64,000 nt of DNA, from NCBI RefSeq assembly GCF_025252405.1, contig NZ_CP104307.1:806001-870000 (forward strand), given 5' to 3'. The stretch is from Flavobacterium sp. TR2. Its GTDB lineage: Bacteria > Bacteroidota > Bacteroidia > Flavobacteriales > Flavobacteriaceae. Below the pieces are notes generated by a model. It was not told where the DNA came from. It did no database searches and saw only the letters and a list, made by a program, of their open reading frames with translations. Of the stretch, positions 34,702 through 42,764 are shown piece by piece. Every line of letters begins with the position of its first letter. Positions within the stretch are counted from its first letter, which is position 1. A program made the translations under genes and the position numbers.

Positions 34702-35853
34702 ATGAAAAAAGTTTACCTACTACTTTTGATTTCGTTCTCGTCGTTTGCCCAAAAAACGTTCGATAACATTAAATCGGAAAAATTGGGAGAAGAGCGTAGA
34801 ATTACGATCGGACTTCCAGCTTCTTACGAAGCCAACAAAGACAAAAAATATCCAGTTCTTTATTTATTGGATGGAGATTATTTATTCGATCCGTTTTCTG
34901 GAGCTGTAAGCTATGGAACTTATTGGGATGACATTCCAGAAATGATCATCATCGGAATTCATCAAAATAAAGATGAAGAACGCTATGATGACACCACAAT
35001 AGATCAAAATGAAGGTCTTCCTTTTGAAAAAGGGGCCAAATTTTTTGAATTTATCGGAGCAGAATTAATTCCTTATATCGAAAAAAAATATCGCACTTCA
35101 CCTTTCAGACTTATTGCAGGTCATGATGTAACAGCAAGTTTTGCCAATTTTTATTTGTATAAAGAAATTCCGCTTTTTAATGCCTACATCTGTTTGAGTC
35201 CAGAACTTGCGCCTAAGATGGAAGTGCGTATTGCGGAGAAGTTTGCTAAAATAAAAAGCCCAATTTTCTATTACCTTTCTGCGGGAGAAGGAGATATTAA
35301 GAAAATTAAAGAACCTATAGATAAATTGAACAGCAATATTAAAATTGCAAATAATCCGTTAGTGAATTATAAATACGATGTATTCAAAGGAGCAACACAT
35401 TATACAGAAGTTCTGCATTCTATACCAAGTGCATTGTATCAAATTTTTGAAGTATACAGACCTATAAATTCTGCCGAATACAACGACAAGATTGCAGTTC
35501 TTCAAACAGGTTATGCTGAATATTTAGAAAAAAAATACGCTACAATGTCTGAAGTTTTAGGGGTTCAAATTCCTGTTAGAATGAGCGATTTTAAAGTAAT
35601 GGAAAATCTTATTCTAAAAAGAAACGCCTACGATGAGCTAGGAAAAATGGCCGAAATTGGAAATGTAAATTATCCAAAAGCCATGTTAGGCGAATATGAA
35701 TTGGGCTTGATGTACGAAAAAATGGGTGATCCTAAACACGCTTCAAAAAAATACCAGAATGCTTCGCAAATGGAGCCAATTGGAGATTTGAACAAGGACT
35801 TGATGTATGAGAAAATTGACGAAATGAATACACTTGCTAAAAAAAGTAAATAA
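34702..35853 (+). CDS. Esterase-fold (PF00756-like) alpha/beta hydrolase with Asp at the nucleophile position
   Basis: 383 residues from the ATG at 34702, which gives a clean signal peptide (M-K-K-V-Y-L-L-L-L-I ... F-A-Q); an ATG four codons upstream is less fitting. The order Y-P-V-L-Y-L-L-D-G-D, nucleophile elbow, then late H matches the esterase D-like family. The elbow reads G-H-D-V-T (D142, codon GAT) instead of G-H-S-x-G. A candidate catalytic His is H233 in G-A-T-H-Y. The last 60 or so residues look like a TPR-type helical pair. The stop overlaps the radA start (TAATG), so the two are coupled. It is either a non-catalytic homologue or uses Asp as nucleophile, as haloalkane dehalogenases do. 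Confidence 0.8.
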   Translation: MKKVYLLLLISFSSFAQKTFDNIKSEKLGEERRITIGLPASYEANKDKKYPVLYLLDGDYLFDPFSGAVSYGTYWDDIPEMIIIGIHQNKDEERYDDTTIDQNEGLPFEKGAKFFEFIGAELIPYIEKKYRTSPFRLIAGHDVTASFANFYLYKEIPLFNAYICLSPELAPKMEVRIAEKFAKIKSPIFYYLSAGEGDIKKIKEPIDKLNSNIKIANNPLVNYKYDVFKGATHYTEVLHSIPSALYQIFEVYRPINSAEYNDKIAVLQTGYAEYLEKKYATMSEVLGVQIPVRMSDFKVMENLILKRNAYDELGKMAEIGNVNYPKAMLGEYELGLMYEKMGDPKHASKKYQNASQMEPIGDLNKDLMYEKIDEMNTLAKKSK

Positions 35854-37214
35854 TGTCAAAAGTTAAAACTTCCTTTTTCTGCCAAAACTGCGGAACCCAA
35901 TATGCCAAATGGCAAGGGCAATGCAACGCCTGCAAAGAATGGAATACGATTGCCGAAGAAATTATCCAAAAACAGGATAAAGTAGCTTGGAAAAGCGAGC
36001 CTACTCCAACAAGCAAAGCTCCAAAGCCTTTAAAAATTAACGAAATTGATTCTACCCAAGAAGTCCGAATGGATACTACCGACAGCGAATTGAATCGTGT
36101 TTTAGGGGGCGGACTCGTTCCAGGATCATTGACACTTTTGGGAGGCGAACCCGGCATCGGAAAAAGCACACTTTTACTTCAAGTTTCATTAAAGTTACCT
36201 TACAAAACATTATATGTTTCTGGAGAAGAAAGTCAGAAACAGATAAAAATGCGTGCAGAAAGAATTACACCGAACAGTGACAACTGTTATATTCTTACCG
36301 AAACCAAAACGCAGAACATTTTCAAACAGATTGAAACCATTCAGCCTGAAGTGGTCATTATTGACTCGATTCAGACTTTACACACCGATTATATCGAATC
36401 TACTGCGGGAAGTATTTCTCAGATTCGCGAAACAACCGCAGAATTGATCAAATTTGCCAAAGAAAGCAACATTCCTGTAATCTTGATTGGACATATTACC
36501 AAAGACGGAAATATCGCTGGACCAAAAATTCTAGAACATATGGTTGATACCGTTCTTCAGTTTGAAGGCGATAGAAATCATATTTATCGAATTTTGCGTT
36601 CGCTTAAAAACCGTTTTGGTTCTACATCAGAACTTGGAATTTATGAAATGCTCGGGAGCGGCTTGAGAGAAGTCAGCAATCCTTCAGAAATTCTGATTTC
36701 GCACAAAGACGAAGAACTTTCGGGAACAGCAATTGCCACAACGCTAGAGGGTATGCGCCCTTTGATGATCGAAATACAATCTCTTGTAAGCACAGCTGTT
36801 TACGGAACTCCTCAACGAAGCACAACAGGTTACAACGCCAAAAGGCTAAATATGATTTTGGCTGTTTTAGAAAAAAGAGCCGGATTTAGACTTGGCGCAA
36901 AAGACGTCTTCCTAAATGTAACGGGAGGAATTTCTGTTGATGATCCTGCTATTGACTTGGCCGTTGTTGCCGCAATTTTATCTTCGAACGAAGATATTCC
37001 GGTTGGAAAAGGTTTCTGTTTTGCGGGCGAAGTGGGGCTTTCTGGCGAAATTCGTCCTGTAAATCGCGTTGACCAGCGCATTCAGGAAGCTGAAAAATTA
37101 GGTTTTGATACCATCTTTGTTTCCAAATACAACAAAATTGCTTTAAAAAATACAGGAATCAAAATTGAACTTGTCGCAAAAATTGAAGATGTTGCAAGCA
37201 TACTTTTTGGCTGA
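35853..37214 (+). CDS. radA: DNA repair protein RadA (Sms)
   Basis: 453 residues, ATG start inside the stop of the previous gene. An N-terminal zinc finger (C10, C13, C24, C27), Walker A G-G-E-P-G-I-G-K-S-T (97-106), the RadA-specific K-N-R-F-G motif, and a C-terminal Lon-like domain (G-G-I-S-V-D-D-P-A-I-D-L-A-V) are all present. RadA is a DnaB-like motor that promotes branch migration of recombination intermediates. Confidence 0.97.
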   Translation: MSKVKTSFFCQNCGTQYAKWQGQCNACKEWNTIAEEIIQKQDKVAWKSEPTPTSKAPKPLKINEIDSTQEVRMDTTDSELNRVLGGGLVPGSLTLLGGEPGIGKSTLLLQVSLKLPYKTLYVSGEESQKQIKMRAERITPNSDNCYILTETKTQNIFKQIETIQPEVVIIDSIQTLHTDYIESTAGSISQIRETTAELIKFAKESNIPVILIGHITKDGNIAGPKILEHMVDTVLQFEGDRNHIYRILRSLKNRFGSTSELGIYEMLGSGLREVSNPSEILISHKDEELSGTAIATTLEGMRPLMIEIQSLVSTAVYGTPQRSTTGYNAKRLNMILAVLEKRAGFRLGAKDVFLNVTGGISVDDPAIDLAVVAAILSSNEDIPVGKGFCFAGEVGLSGEIRPVNRVDQRIQEAEKLGFDTIFVSKYNKIALKNTGIKIELVAKIEDVASILFG

Positions 37215-37224
37215 TTTCATATTA

Positions 37225-37315
37225 GCCACGAATTACGCAAATTTGCACGATTTTTATTTTTTATTGAATTTTATTCGCCCGAAGCTTAATTCGAGAAATT
37301 AGTTTAATTCGCGGC
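37225..37315. repeat. Intergenic inverted-repeat element (gccacgaatta ... taattcgcggc)
   Basis: The left arm near 37225-37250 and the right arm near 37291-37315 are imperfect reverse complements, sharing gcc(a/g)cgaatta. They bracket a T-rich spacer between radA and the transglycosylase gene. Similar fragments occur in other gaps of the window. Confidence 0.55.
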
Positions 37316-37330
37316 AAAAAACCAAACACT

Positions 37331-39295
37331 ATGAATATTCCAAAACAAAAAATATATAAAGCATTAAAAATACTCGGAATAATACTAGTATTGCTTTGCA
37401 TCGCGCTTTACTACTTTCGCGATTCGCTCTTAAAACAAGCCATTGCAAAAGTAACCCATAAAATGGCGGTGCAATACAACAGCAACTTTTCTGTAGAATC
37501 GGCTTCGTTTGATGGCTTATCGACCATAAAATTGACAGATGTTGTTTTGGCTCCTATAAACGCTGACACGCTCGTAAAAGTAAAAAACGTAGAAACCAGC
37601 ATCAGTTTAAGCAATCTGCTTATTGGAGATGTTCAGGTTGGCACTTTAAAAATTGATAATGGCTACATCCAATTAGTCAAAAAAGGCAAAAAACGAAATT
37701 TTGACGCTTTTCTAAAAAGAGATCGAGAAGAAACAGAATCTAATGAAAAACGCAAATATGCTTCGTTTGCCTACAGAATTATTTCTAAAGTATTGAATTT
37801 GGTTCCAACCGATATGGATTTGAAAAATTTCAAATTCAAAATCGATGACAACGGAAAACAAACCACTATTGATGTAGACAAACTGGTTTTGAGCAATAAA
37901 CAATTAGAGACAAATCTTCACGTTCGAGCAAAAGATTTTGACCAGCGCTGGAACATTAAAGGATTTGCCGACCCAAGAAATAAAAAAGCCGATATTCGAT
38001 TTTTCAATCTAGACACAGGCGCAATTCGAGTGCCTTATCTCGATGAACGCTATAACCTTAAAGCCAGTTTTGATTCTATTCGATTAAATCTTGAAAATAT
38101 TGACAAAAGCGGCAGCGAACTTCATATTGACGGCTACACTTCAATTGCCAACCTTAAAATCAATCACCCAAAAATTGCCAGCAAAGATGTGGTCATAAAA
38201 AATGCACGTTTTGATTACCGATTTTTATTGGGCGATAGCTTTATCTCTATTGACAGCAGTTCGACAATGCAATTGAATAAGATCAAAGTTCGTCCATACG
38301 TTTCTTATGATACTGAAAAAGATACTGTTTATACTTTGAAAGTAAACATTCCGAAAATGAAAGCGCAGGATTTTATCGTTTCGCTTCCAGACGGATTATT
38401 TACACATTTTCAAGGAATGCAGGCCACTGGAAATTTTGATTACAAACTGGATTTCAAATTCAATAAAAACAAGCCAAACACTCTTGTTTTTGACAGCAAA
38501 CTGAACAAAGAAGATTTACGAATCACCAAATACGGCGAAGCCGATCTGAATAAGCTAAATGGCGAGTTTGTTTATCGTGCGATTATTCAAAACGTATTGC
38601 AAAGACCTATTTTAGTTGGAAATGCAAATCCGAATTACACTCCTTTAGATCAGATTTCTCCTTATTTGAGAAAATGCGTTTTAACGACTGAAGATCCATC
38701 TTTCTTCTCACACCGCGGATTCATTAATGAAGCTTTCAAACAATCGATTCTAAAAAATATCAGAACCAAAAAATTCTCGCGCGGGGCTAGTACAATTAGT
38801 ATGCAGCTGATTAAAAATGTCTTTTTAACTCGTGAAAAAACGCTTTCGCGAAAGCTCGAAGAAATATTATTGGTTTACATTTTAGAAAACAACCGAATTG
38901 TAAGCAAGGAAAGAATGCTGGAAGTGTATTTCAACATTATCGAATGGGGACCAAATGTTTACGGAATCGGAGAAGCAAGCCACTTCTATTTCCAAAAAAG
39001 TCCTTCGGCTTTAAATGTAGACGAATGCTTGTACTTAGCAACCATTATTCCGAAGCCGAGAAAATTCATGTATCAGTTTAATGATGAAGGCAATTTGAAA
39101 GATTACGCCATTAAAAACCAAAAATTCTTAAAGAATCTGATGTTTAGAAGAGGGCTTTTGGTTCCTGAGGATACAATTGGCTTATTGCCGGTTTACATTT
39201 CTGGAAATGCACGTTCGCTAATCAAAATTAAAGTCCCAGATTCAACAGCGATCAAAACAGATTCTCTGGCTGTTGATGATGAATTTGATTTATAA
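37331..39295 (+). CDS. GT51 peptidoglycan glycosyltransferase with large AsmA-like N-terminal region
   Basis: 654 residues, ATG start. One transmembrane helix (about 11-28) anchors it. Residues about 40-400 are beta-rich, with V-K-V-K-N-V-E-T-S-I-S-L-S-N-L-L and L-K-I-D-N-G-Y-I-Q-L patterns resembling AsmA-type proteins. The C-terminal third is a GT51 domain: T-E-D-P-S-F-F-S-H-R-G-F (catalytic Glu near 456), R-G-A-S-T-I-S-M-Q-L-I-K-N, R-K-L-E-E, and M-L-E-V-Y-F-N. There is no transpeptidase domain. Glycan polymerisation from lipid II is the expected activity; the role of the N-terminal region is unknown. Confidence 0.87.
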   Translation: MNIPKQKIYKALKILGIILVLLCIALYYFRDSLLKQAIAKVTHKMAVQYNSNFSVESASFDGLSTIKLTDVVLAPINADTLVKVKNVETSISLSNLLIGDVQVGTLKIDNGYIQLVKKGKKRNFDAFLKRDREETESNEKRKYASFAYRIISKVLNLVPTDMDLKNFKFKIDDNGKQTTIDVDKLVLSNKQLETNLHVRAKDFDQRWNIKGFADPRNKKADIRFFNLDTGAIRVPYLDERYNLKASFDSIRLNLENIDKSGSELHIDGYTSIANLKINHPKIASKDVVIKNARFDYRFLLGDSFISIDSSSTMQLNKIKVRPYVSYDTEKDTVYTLKVNIPKMKAQDFIVSLPDGLFTHFQGMQATGNFDYKLDFKFNKNKPNTLVFDSKLNKEDLRITKYGEADLNKLNGEFVYRAIIQNVLQRPILVGNANPNYTPLDQISPYLRKCVLTTEDPSFFSHRGFINEAFKQSILKNIRTKKFSRGASTISMQLIKNVFLTREKTLSRKLEEILLVYILENNRIVSKERMLEVYFNIIEWGPNVYGIGEASHFYFQKSPSALNVDECLYLATIIPKPRKFMYQFNDEGNLKDYAIKNQKFLKNLMFRRGLLVPEDTIGLLPVYISGNARSLIKIKVPDSTAIKTDSLAVDDEFDL

Positions 39296-39302
39296 AGTGT
39301 TT

Positions 39303-39510
39303 TGCTACGAAGGCGCTAAGGCACGAAGTTTTTGTTTTTTAATCTCAATAGCGTCCAGCTTTAGCTGGATTGAATATATGCGTAAATATAAAAGAGCTTT
39401 AGCCAAACTTTACTAGTTTGGCTAAAGCCCTTTTCTTTGTCAATTTTATTCCCCTAGCTAAAGCTAGGGGCTATTGATAAAAAACTTTGTGCCTTAGCGC
39501 CTTCGTGGCA
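39303..39510. repeat. Nested palindromic intergenic element
   Basis: Outer arms of 31 bp (39303-39333 and 39480-39510) match in 29 positions when one is reverse-complemented. Inside, TCAATAGC (39345-39352) pairs with GCTATTGA (39470-39477). Three further hairpins sit within: 39354-39369, 39396-39428, and 39451-39470 (CCCCTAGCTAAAGCTAGGGG). The element fills the gap between two convergent genes and may also serve as a terminator. Confidence 0.85.
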
Positions 39511-39541
39511 AAAAAAACTTAGCGTCTTAATAATAAGAAAC

Positions 39542-40579
39542 TTAAGGCGCAGGATCTGGAATTATAGCCTGAACCGCATCAATTTCTGCCAAGATCTGTT
39601 TCGAAAGCCTAACATCAATCGTATCGATATTTTCTTTTAACTGCTCCATAGTTGTAGCGCCGATAATGGCACTTGTCAAGAATGGCTGCTGCAACACAAA
39701 TCCCATTGCCAACTGCGTTAGCGTTAAACCGTGTTTTTTAGCGATTTCCTGATACAATTTTGTCGCTTGCGTACATTGTTCACTGCTGTAACGTTTATAT
39801 TGCGGAAAAAGATTAATTCTCGCTTTCGGATGACTTTCTCCAGTTAAGAATTTGCCCGTTAAAACTCCAAAGGCTAATGGCGAATATCCCAACAATCCAA
39901 CATTTTCATATTTTGAAACTTCTGCAGAATTCACTTCAAACAAACGATTCAATAAAGAATACGGATTTTGAACGGTTTTGATTCTTGGCAGATTATTGTA
40001 TTTGCTTTCTTCCAAAAGACGCATCATTCCCCAAGCATTTTCATTTGAAACCCCAATGTGTTTGATTTTGCCTTCTTTGATTAGTCCGTCGAATGTTTCA
40101 AGAATTTCTCTGAAATTATCTTCCCAAACATCATCATGTCCATGAAAAGCGCGCTGGCCGAAATTATTGGTTTTTCTTTCTGGCCAATGCATTTGATACA
40201 AATCGATATAATCTGTTTGAAGCCTTTTTAAACTGTTTTCAACAGCATATTTAATGCTTGCTGGAGAAAAATCCAGTTTTTCGCGCATATAACCAAAATT
40301 CGGATTTGGACCTGCGATTTTAGAAGCCAAAACCACTTTATCTCTGTTTCCTGATTTCTTAAACCAAGTCCCGATAATTTTTTCAGTGCTTCCGTAAGTC
40401 GCTTCACTCGCTGGAACGGAATACATTTCGGCAGTATCAAAAAAATTAACTCCTCTTTCTAGGGCGTAATCCATTTGTTCGTGTCCTTCTGCTTCTGTGT
40501 TTTGCTGCCCGAAAGTCATTGTCCCGAGGCATATTTTACTAACTTTTATATCGGTGTTAGGTAATGTAGTGTATTTCAT
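39542..40579 (-). CDS. Aldo/keto reductase (Tas-like)
   Basis: 345 residues, ATG start. The AKR tetrad is visible: D in F-F-D-T-A-E-M-Y, Y of the same motif, K in V-V-L-A-S-K, and H in L-Y-Q-M-H-W-P. The length and the E-x-T-Y-G-S-T-E-K-I-I-G insert match the Tas/MocA group that uses NADP(H). The substrate is not known. Its promoter appears to sit in an intergenic repeat. Confidence 0.92.
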   Translation of the reverse strand: MKYTTLPNTDIKVSKICLGTMTFGQQNTEAEGHEQMDYALERGVNFFDTAEMYSVPASEATYGSTEKIIGTWFKKSGNRDKVVLASKIAGPNPNFGYMREKLDFSPASIKYAVENSLKRLQTDYIDLYQMHWPERKTNNFGQRAFHGHDDVWEDNFREILETFDGLIKEGKIKHIGVSNENAWGMMRLLEESKYNNLPRIKTVQNPYSLLNRLFEVNSAEVSKYENVGLLGYSPLAFGVLTGKFLTGESHPKARINLFPQYKRYSSEQCTQATKLYQEIAKKHGLTLTQLAMGFVLQQPFLTSAIIGATTMEQLKENIDTIDVRLSKQILAEIDAVQAIIPDPAP

Positions 40580-40588
40580 TTTTTTTAT

Positions 40589-40622
40589 AGGTTCAAAGTT
40601 GCAAAGTCACAAAGGTACAAAG
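40589..40622. repeat. caaag-type repeat, left copy
   Basis: 34-bp motif beginning aggttcaaagttgc. Its inverted copy at 40792-40825 matches at 29 of 34 positions. The two copies bracket the gap between the aldo/keto reductase and ompA-like genes. Confidence 0.75.
40610..40617 (-). promoter_or_regulatory. Promoter element (TACCTTTG) of the aldo/keto reductase, inside the repeat
   Basis: On the minus strand it reads TACCTTTG, matching TAnnTTTG; transcription near 40603 would give a leader of about 24 nt. Confidence 0.5.
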
Positions 40623-40680
40623 GGATTTTTCAAATTTAAATTTGTCAAAGGTTAAAAAAAGTACAAGATTTTTTGGTTCT

Positions 40681-40766
40681 CCTACAAGGTTTCTAAAATC
40701 TTGTAGGTTTGTTTTTTTATATTGAGATGAAATATTTATACCTACAAGGTTTTATAAACCTTGCAG
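40681..40766. repeat. Two cctacaaggt palindromes 60 bp apart
   Basis: CCTACAAG (40681) pairs with CTTGTAGG (ends 40707), and CCTACAAGGTTT (40741) pairs with AAACCTTGCAG (ends 40766). The two copies begin exactly 60 bp apart and belong to one palindromic repeat type. Confidence 0.75.
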
Positions 40767-40803
40767 AAAAAAAAAGGCTCAAAAATAAAATCTTTGAGCC
40801 TTT
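40766..40803 (-). terminator. Terminator of the OmpA-like gene
   Basis: AAAGGCTCAAA (40773-40783) and TTTGAGCCTTT (40793-40803) pair perfectly, followed by a long T-run on the minus strand. The proximal arm is part of the right caaag-type repeat copy. Confidence 0.85.
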
Positions 40804-40824
40804 GTATCTTTGCGACTTTGAACC

Positions 40825-41769
40825 TTAATTTATACTATTAAGCATCTCCGCGATTTCATCTAATCTTGGTGTCAAGATAATTTCGATTCTACGGTTTTTA
40901 GCTTTTCCTTCTGGAGTTGCATTGCTCGCCAGAGGAGAAAACTCACTGCGTCCCGCTGCGGTTAATTTTTGTTTATTGATTTTTGGGTTTTCGCTTAAAA
41001 TAGCTACGATTGCAGTTGCTCTTTTAGTCGATAAATCCCAGTTGTTTGCAATTGGTCCAGAACCCGCATACGGATCATCGTCTGTATGCCCTTCAATCAA
41101 AACAGAGAGATCTGGATTATCGCCTAGGACTTTTCCAAGTTCCACAACTGCTTTTCTTCCTTCTGCCCCTACAGCCCAGCTTCCTGAATTGAAAAGCAAT
41201 TTATTTTCCATAGAAACATATACTTTTCCGTTTTTATGTTCTACTGTCAAACCTTTGCCTTCAAAACCAGTCAAAGCCTTAGACAAAGTTTCTTTCAATT
41301 TGCGCATTGCTTCTTCTTTGGCCGCAATCATATCTTCAAGTTCTTTCAAACGGTTTGCCGTTTTGTCTAGACGAGCCTGCTCCTCTGCAAGAGCTTTACC
41401 TTTTGCTTCCAATTGCGCCAGCAATTCACGATTTTTAGCCAAGTTTTTCTCCAATGCATCATTACTGTTTTTCTCCAATGCATTATAAGAATCTTGTAAA
41501 ACCTTGTATTTATTTTGAGCCGCTGCTAAATCTGCTTTTTGTTTTGCCAAATCATCATTAGCATTTGCTAAATCTTTTGTCAGTTTATCACGATCGATTT
41601 CCAGCTGATTCTTCGCTTTCTTCAAATTTTCATTTTCATCAGCAATAGAACGGTTCTCTTTCTTTAAATCTGAATATTTGGTTTCTAAATCATTGTAAAT
41701 TTTCTTAGAAACACATGACGTCGTGGATAAAGCTAGTGCTAATAATCCAATGGAGGCTTTTTTAATCAT
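40825..41769 (-). CDS. OmpA-family peptidoglycan-associated lipoprotein with coiled coil
   Basis: 314 residues, ATG start. Lipobox cysteine C19 (L-S-T-T-S-C). Residues about 28-165 form a long coiled coil rich in K, E, A and L. The C-terminal OmpA domain has L-L-F-N-S-G-S, E-G-H-T-D-D-D-P-Y, and N-W-D-L-S-T-K-R-A, and ends with N-R-R-I-E-I. The domain binds peptidoglycan; the coiled coil probably spans the periplasm from the outer membrane anchor. Confidence 0.93.
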   Translation of the reverse strand: MIKKASIGLLALALSTTSCVSKKIYNDLETKYSDLKKENRSIADENENLKKAKNQLEIDRDKLTKDLANANDDLAKQKADLAAAQNKYKVLQDSYNALEKNSNDALEKNLAKNRELLAQLEAKGKALAEEQARLDKTANRLKELEDMIAAKEEAMRKLKETLSKALTGFEGKGLTVEHKNGKVYVSMENKLLFNSGSWAVGAEGRKAVVELGKVLGDNPDLSVLIEGHTDDDPYAGSGPIANNWDLSTKRATAIVAILSENPKINKQKLTAAGRSEFSPLASNATPEGKAKNRRIEIILTPRLDEIAEMLNSIN

Positions 41770-41884
41770 CTCTTTAATTGGTTTTTATTTTAGGCATTTA
41801 ATAATTTTTAAGTTTTTAAAATGCACTGCCAATGGCAATATCAATTTTGAAACTAAAACTTTTCAGCAAGAACAATACCAAAAA

Positions 41885-42646
41885 TTAATCGATCTCGACT
41901 AAAATAGGACAATGATCTGAATGCATAGCGTCTGGAAGTATAACAGCTCTTTTTAGTCTGCTTTCTAACACATTGCTCACCAAATTGTAATCGATACGCC
42001 AGCCTTTATTATTTCCTCTTGCTCCTGCGCGGTAACTCCACCAAGAATAATGGTGCGGTTCTTTGTTGAAATGACGGAAACTATCAATAAACCCAGACTT
42101 CATAAATGCATCTAGCCAAGCGCGTTCTGCCGGAAGAAAACCAGAAACGGTTTTATTGCGAACCGGATCATGAATGTCTATCGCTTCGTGACAAATATTA
42201 TAATCTCCGCAGATAATTAGATTTGGAATCGTAAGTTTCAATTCGTTAATGTAATTCTGAAAATCATCCATAAACATGAATTTATGATCCAGTCTTTCAA
42301 TGTTTGTACCAGATGGAAGATACAGACTCATTACAGAAACATCATCAAAATCGGCACGAAGATTTCTGCCTTCAAAATCCATATGGTGAATTCCTGTTCC
42401 GTAAACAATATTATTCGGTTTCGTTTTAGAAAGAATCGCTACTCCACTGTACCCTTTTTTGGTTGCAGGATAGTAATATTGAAACGGATAGCCGGCTGCC
42501 GTAATATCATCAACTGGAATTTGATCTTGTGTCGCTTTTATTTCCTGAAGGCATATTACATCAGGATTTGCTTGTTGCAGCCACTCGATAAACCCTTTGT
42601 TTATTGCCGCTCTAATTCCGTTTACATTATAAGAAATTATTTTCAT
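41885..42646 (-). CDS. xth: Exodeoxyribonuclease III / AP endonuclease
   Basis: 254 residues from the ATG at 42646 (M-K-I-I-S-Y-N-V-N-G). A longer TTG start at 42688 would lie upstream of the predicted promoter and is rejected. Catalytic features: E35 in C-L-Q-E-I-K, Y/N in G-D-Y-N-I, W-R-I-D-Y, and S-D-H-C-P. The enzyme cleaves abasic sites and trims 3' ends in base excision repair. Confidence 0.96.
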   Translation of the reverse strand: MKIISYNVNGIRAAINKGFIEWLQQANPDVICLQEIKATQDQIPVDDITAAGYPFQYYYPATKKGYSGVAILSKTKPNNIVYGTGIHHMDFEGRNLRADFDDVSVMSLYLPSGTNIERLDHKFMFMDDFQNYINELKLTIPNLIICGDYNICHEAIDIHDPVRNKTVSGFLPAERAWLDAFMKSGFIDSFRHFNKEPHHYSWWSYRAGARGNNKGWRIDYNLVSNVLESRLKRAVILPDAMHSDHCPILVEID

Positions 42647-42666
42647 CAGTGATTTTTTTAGGATTC

Positions 42667-42674
42667 CAAATGTA
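42667..42674 (-). promoter_or_regulatory. xth promoter element (TACATTTG)
   Basis: It matches TAnnTTTG on the minus strand; transcription near 42660 gives a leader of about 13 nt, which supports the 42646 start. Confidence 0.55.
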
Positions 42675-42726
42675 ATAAAAAAGTGCAAAGTTTGTCTTGG
42701 AAACAGCGAAAAGTAGACTTTTTTGT

Positions 42727-42734
42727 TATCTTTG
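42727..42734 (+). promoter_or_regulatory. Promoter element (TATCTTTG) of the acyltransferase gene
   Basis: It matches TAnnTTTG with a leader of about 24 nt to the ATG at 42765. It is divergent from the xth element about 55 bp away. No clear -33 element. Confidence 0.6.
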
Positions 42735-42764
42735 TTCGCTGTTCTAATAAATTAAAAGTAGTAC

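Noticed and set aside
40922..41488. 188-codon frame antisense to the OmpA-like gene
   Set aside because: Low-complexity Ser/Ala/Phe composition is the shadow of the coiled coil; the sense gene is clear.
42647..42688. N-terminal extension of the exonuclease III gene
   Set aside because: It starts with TTG, lies over the promoter element, and is absent from the family.
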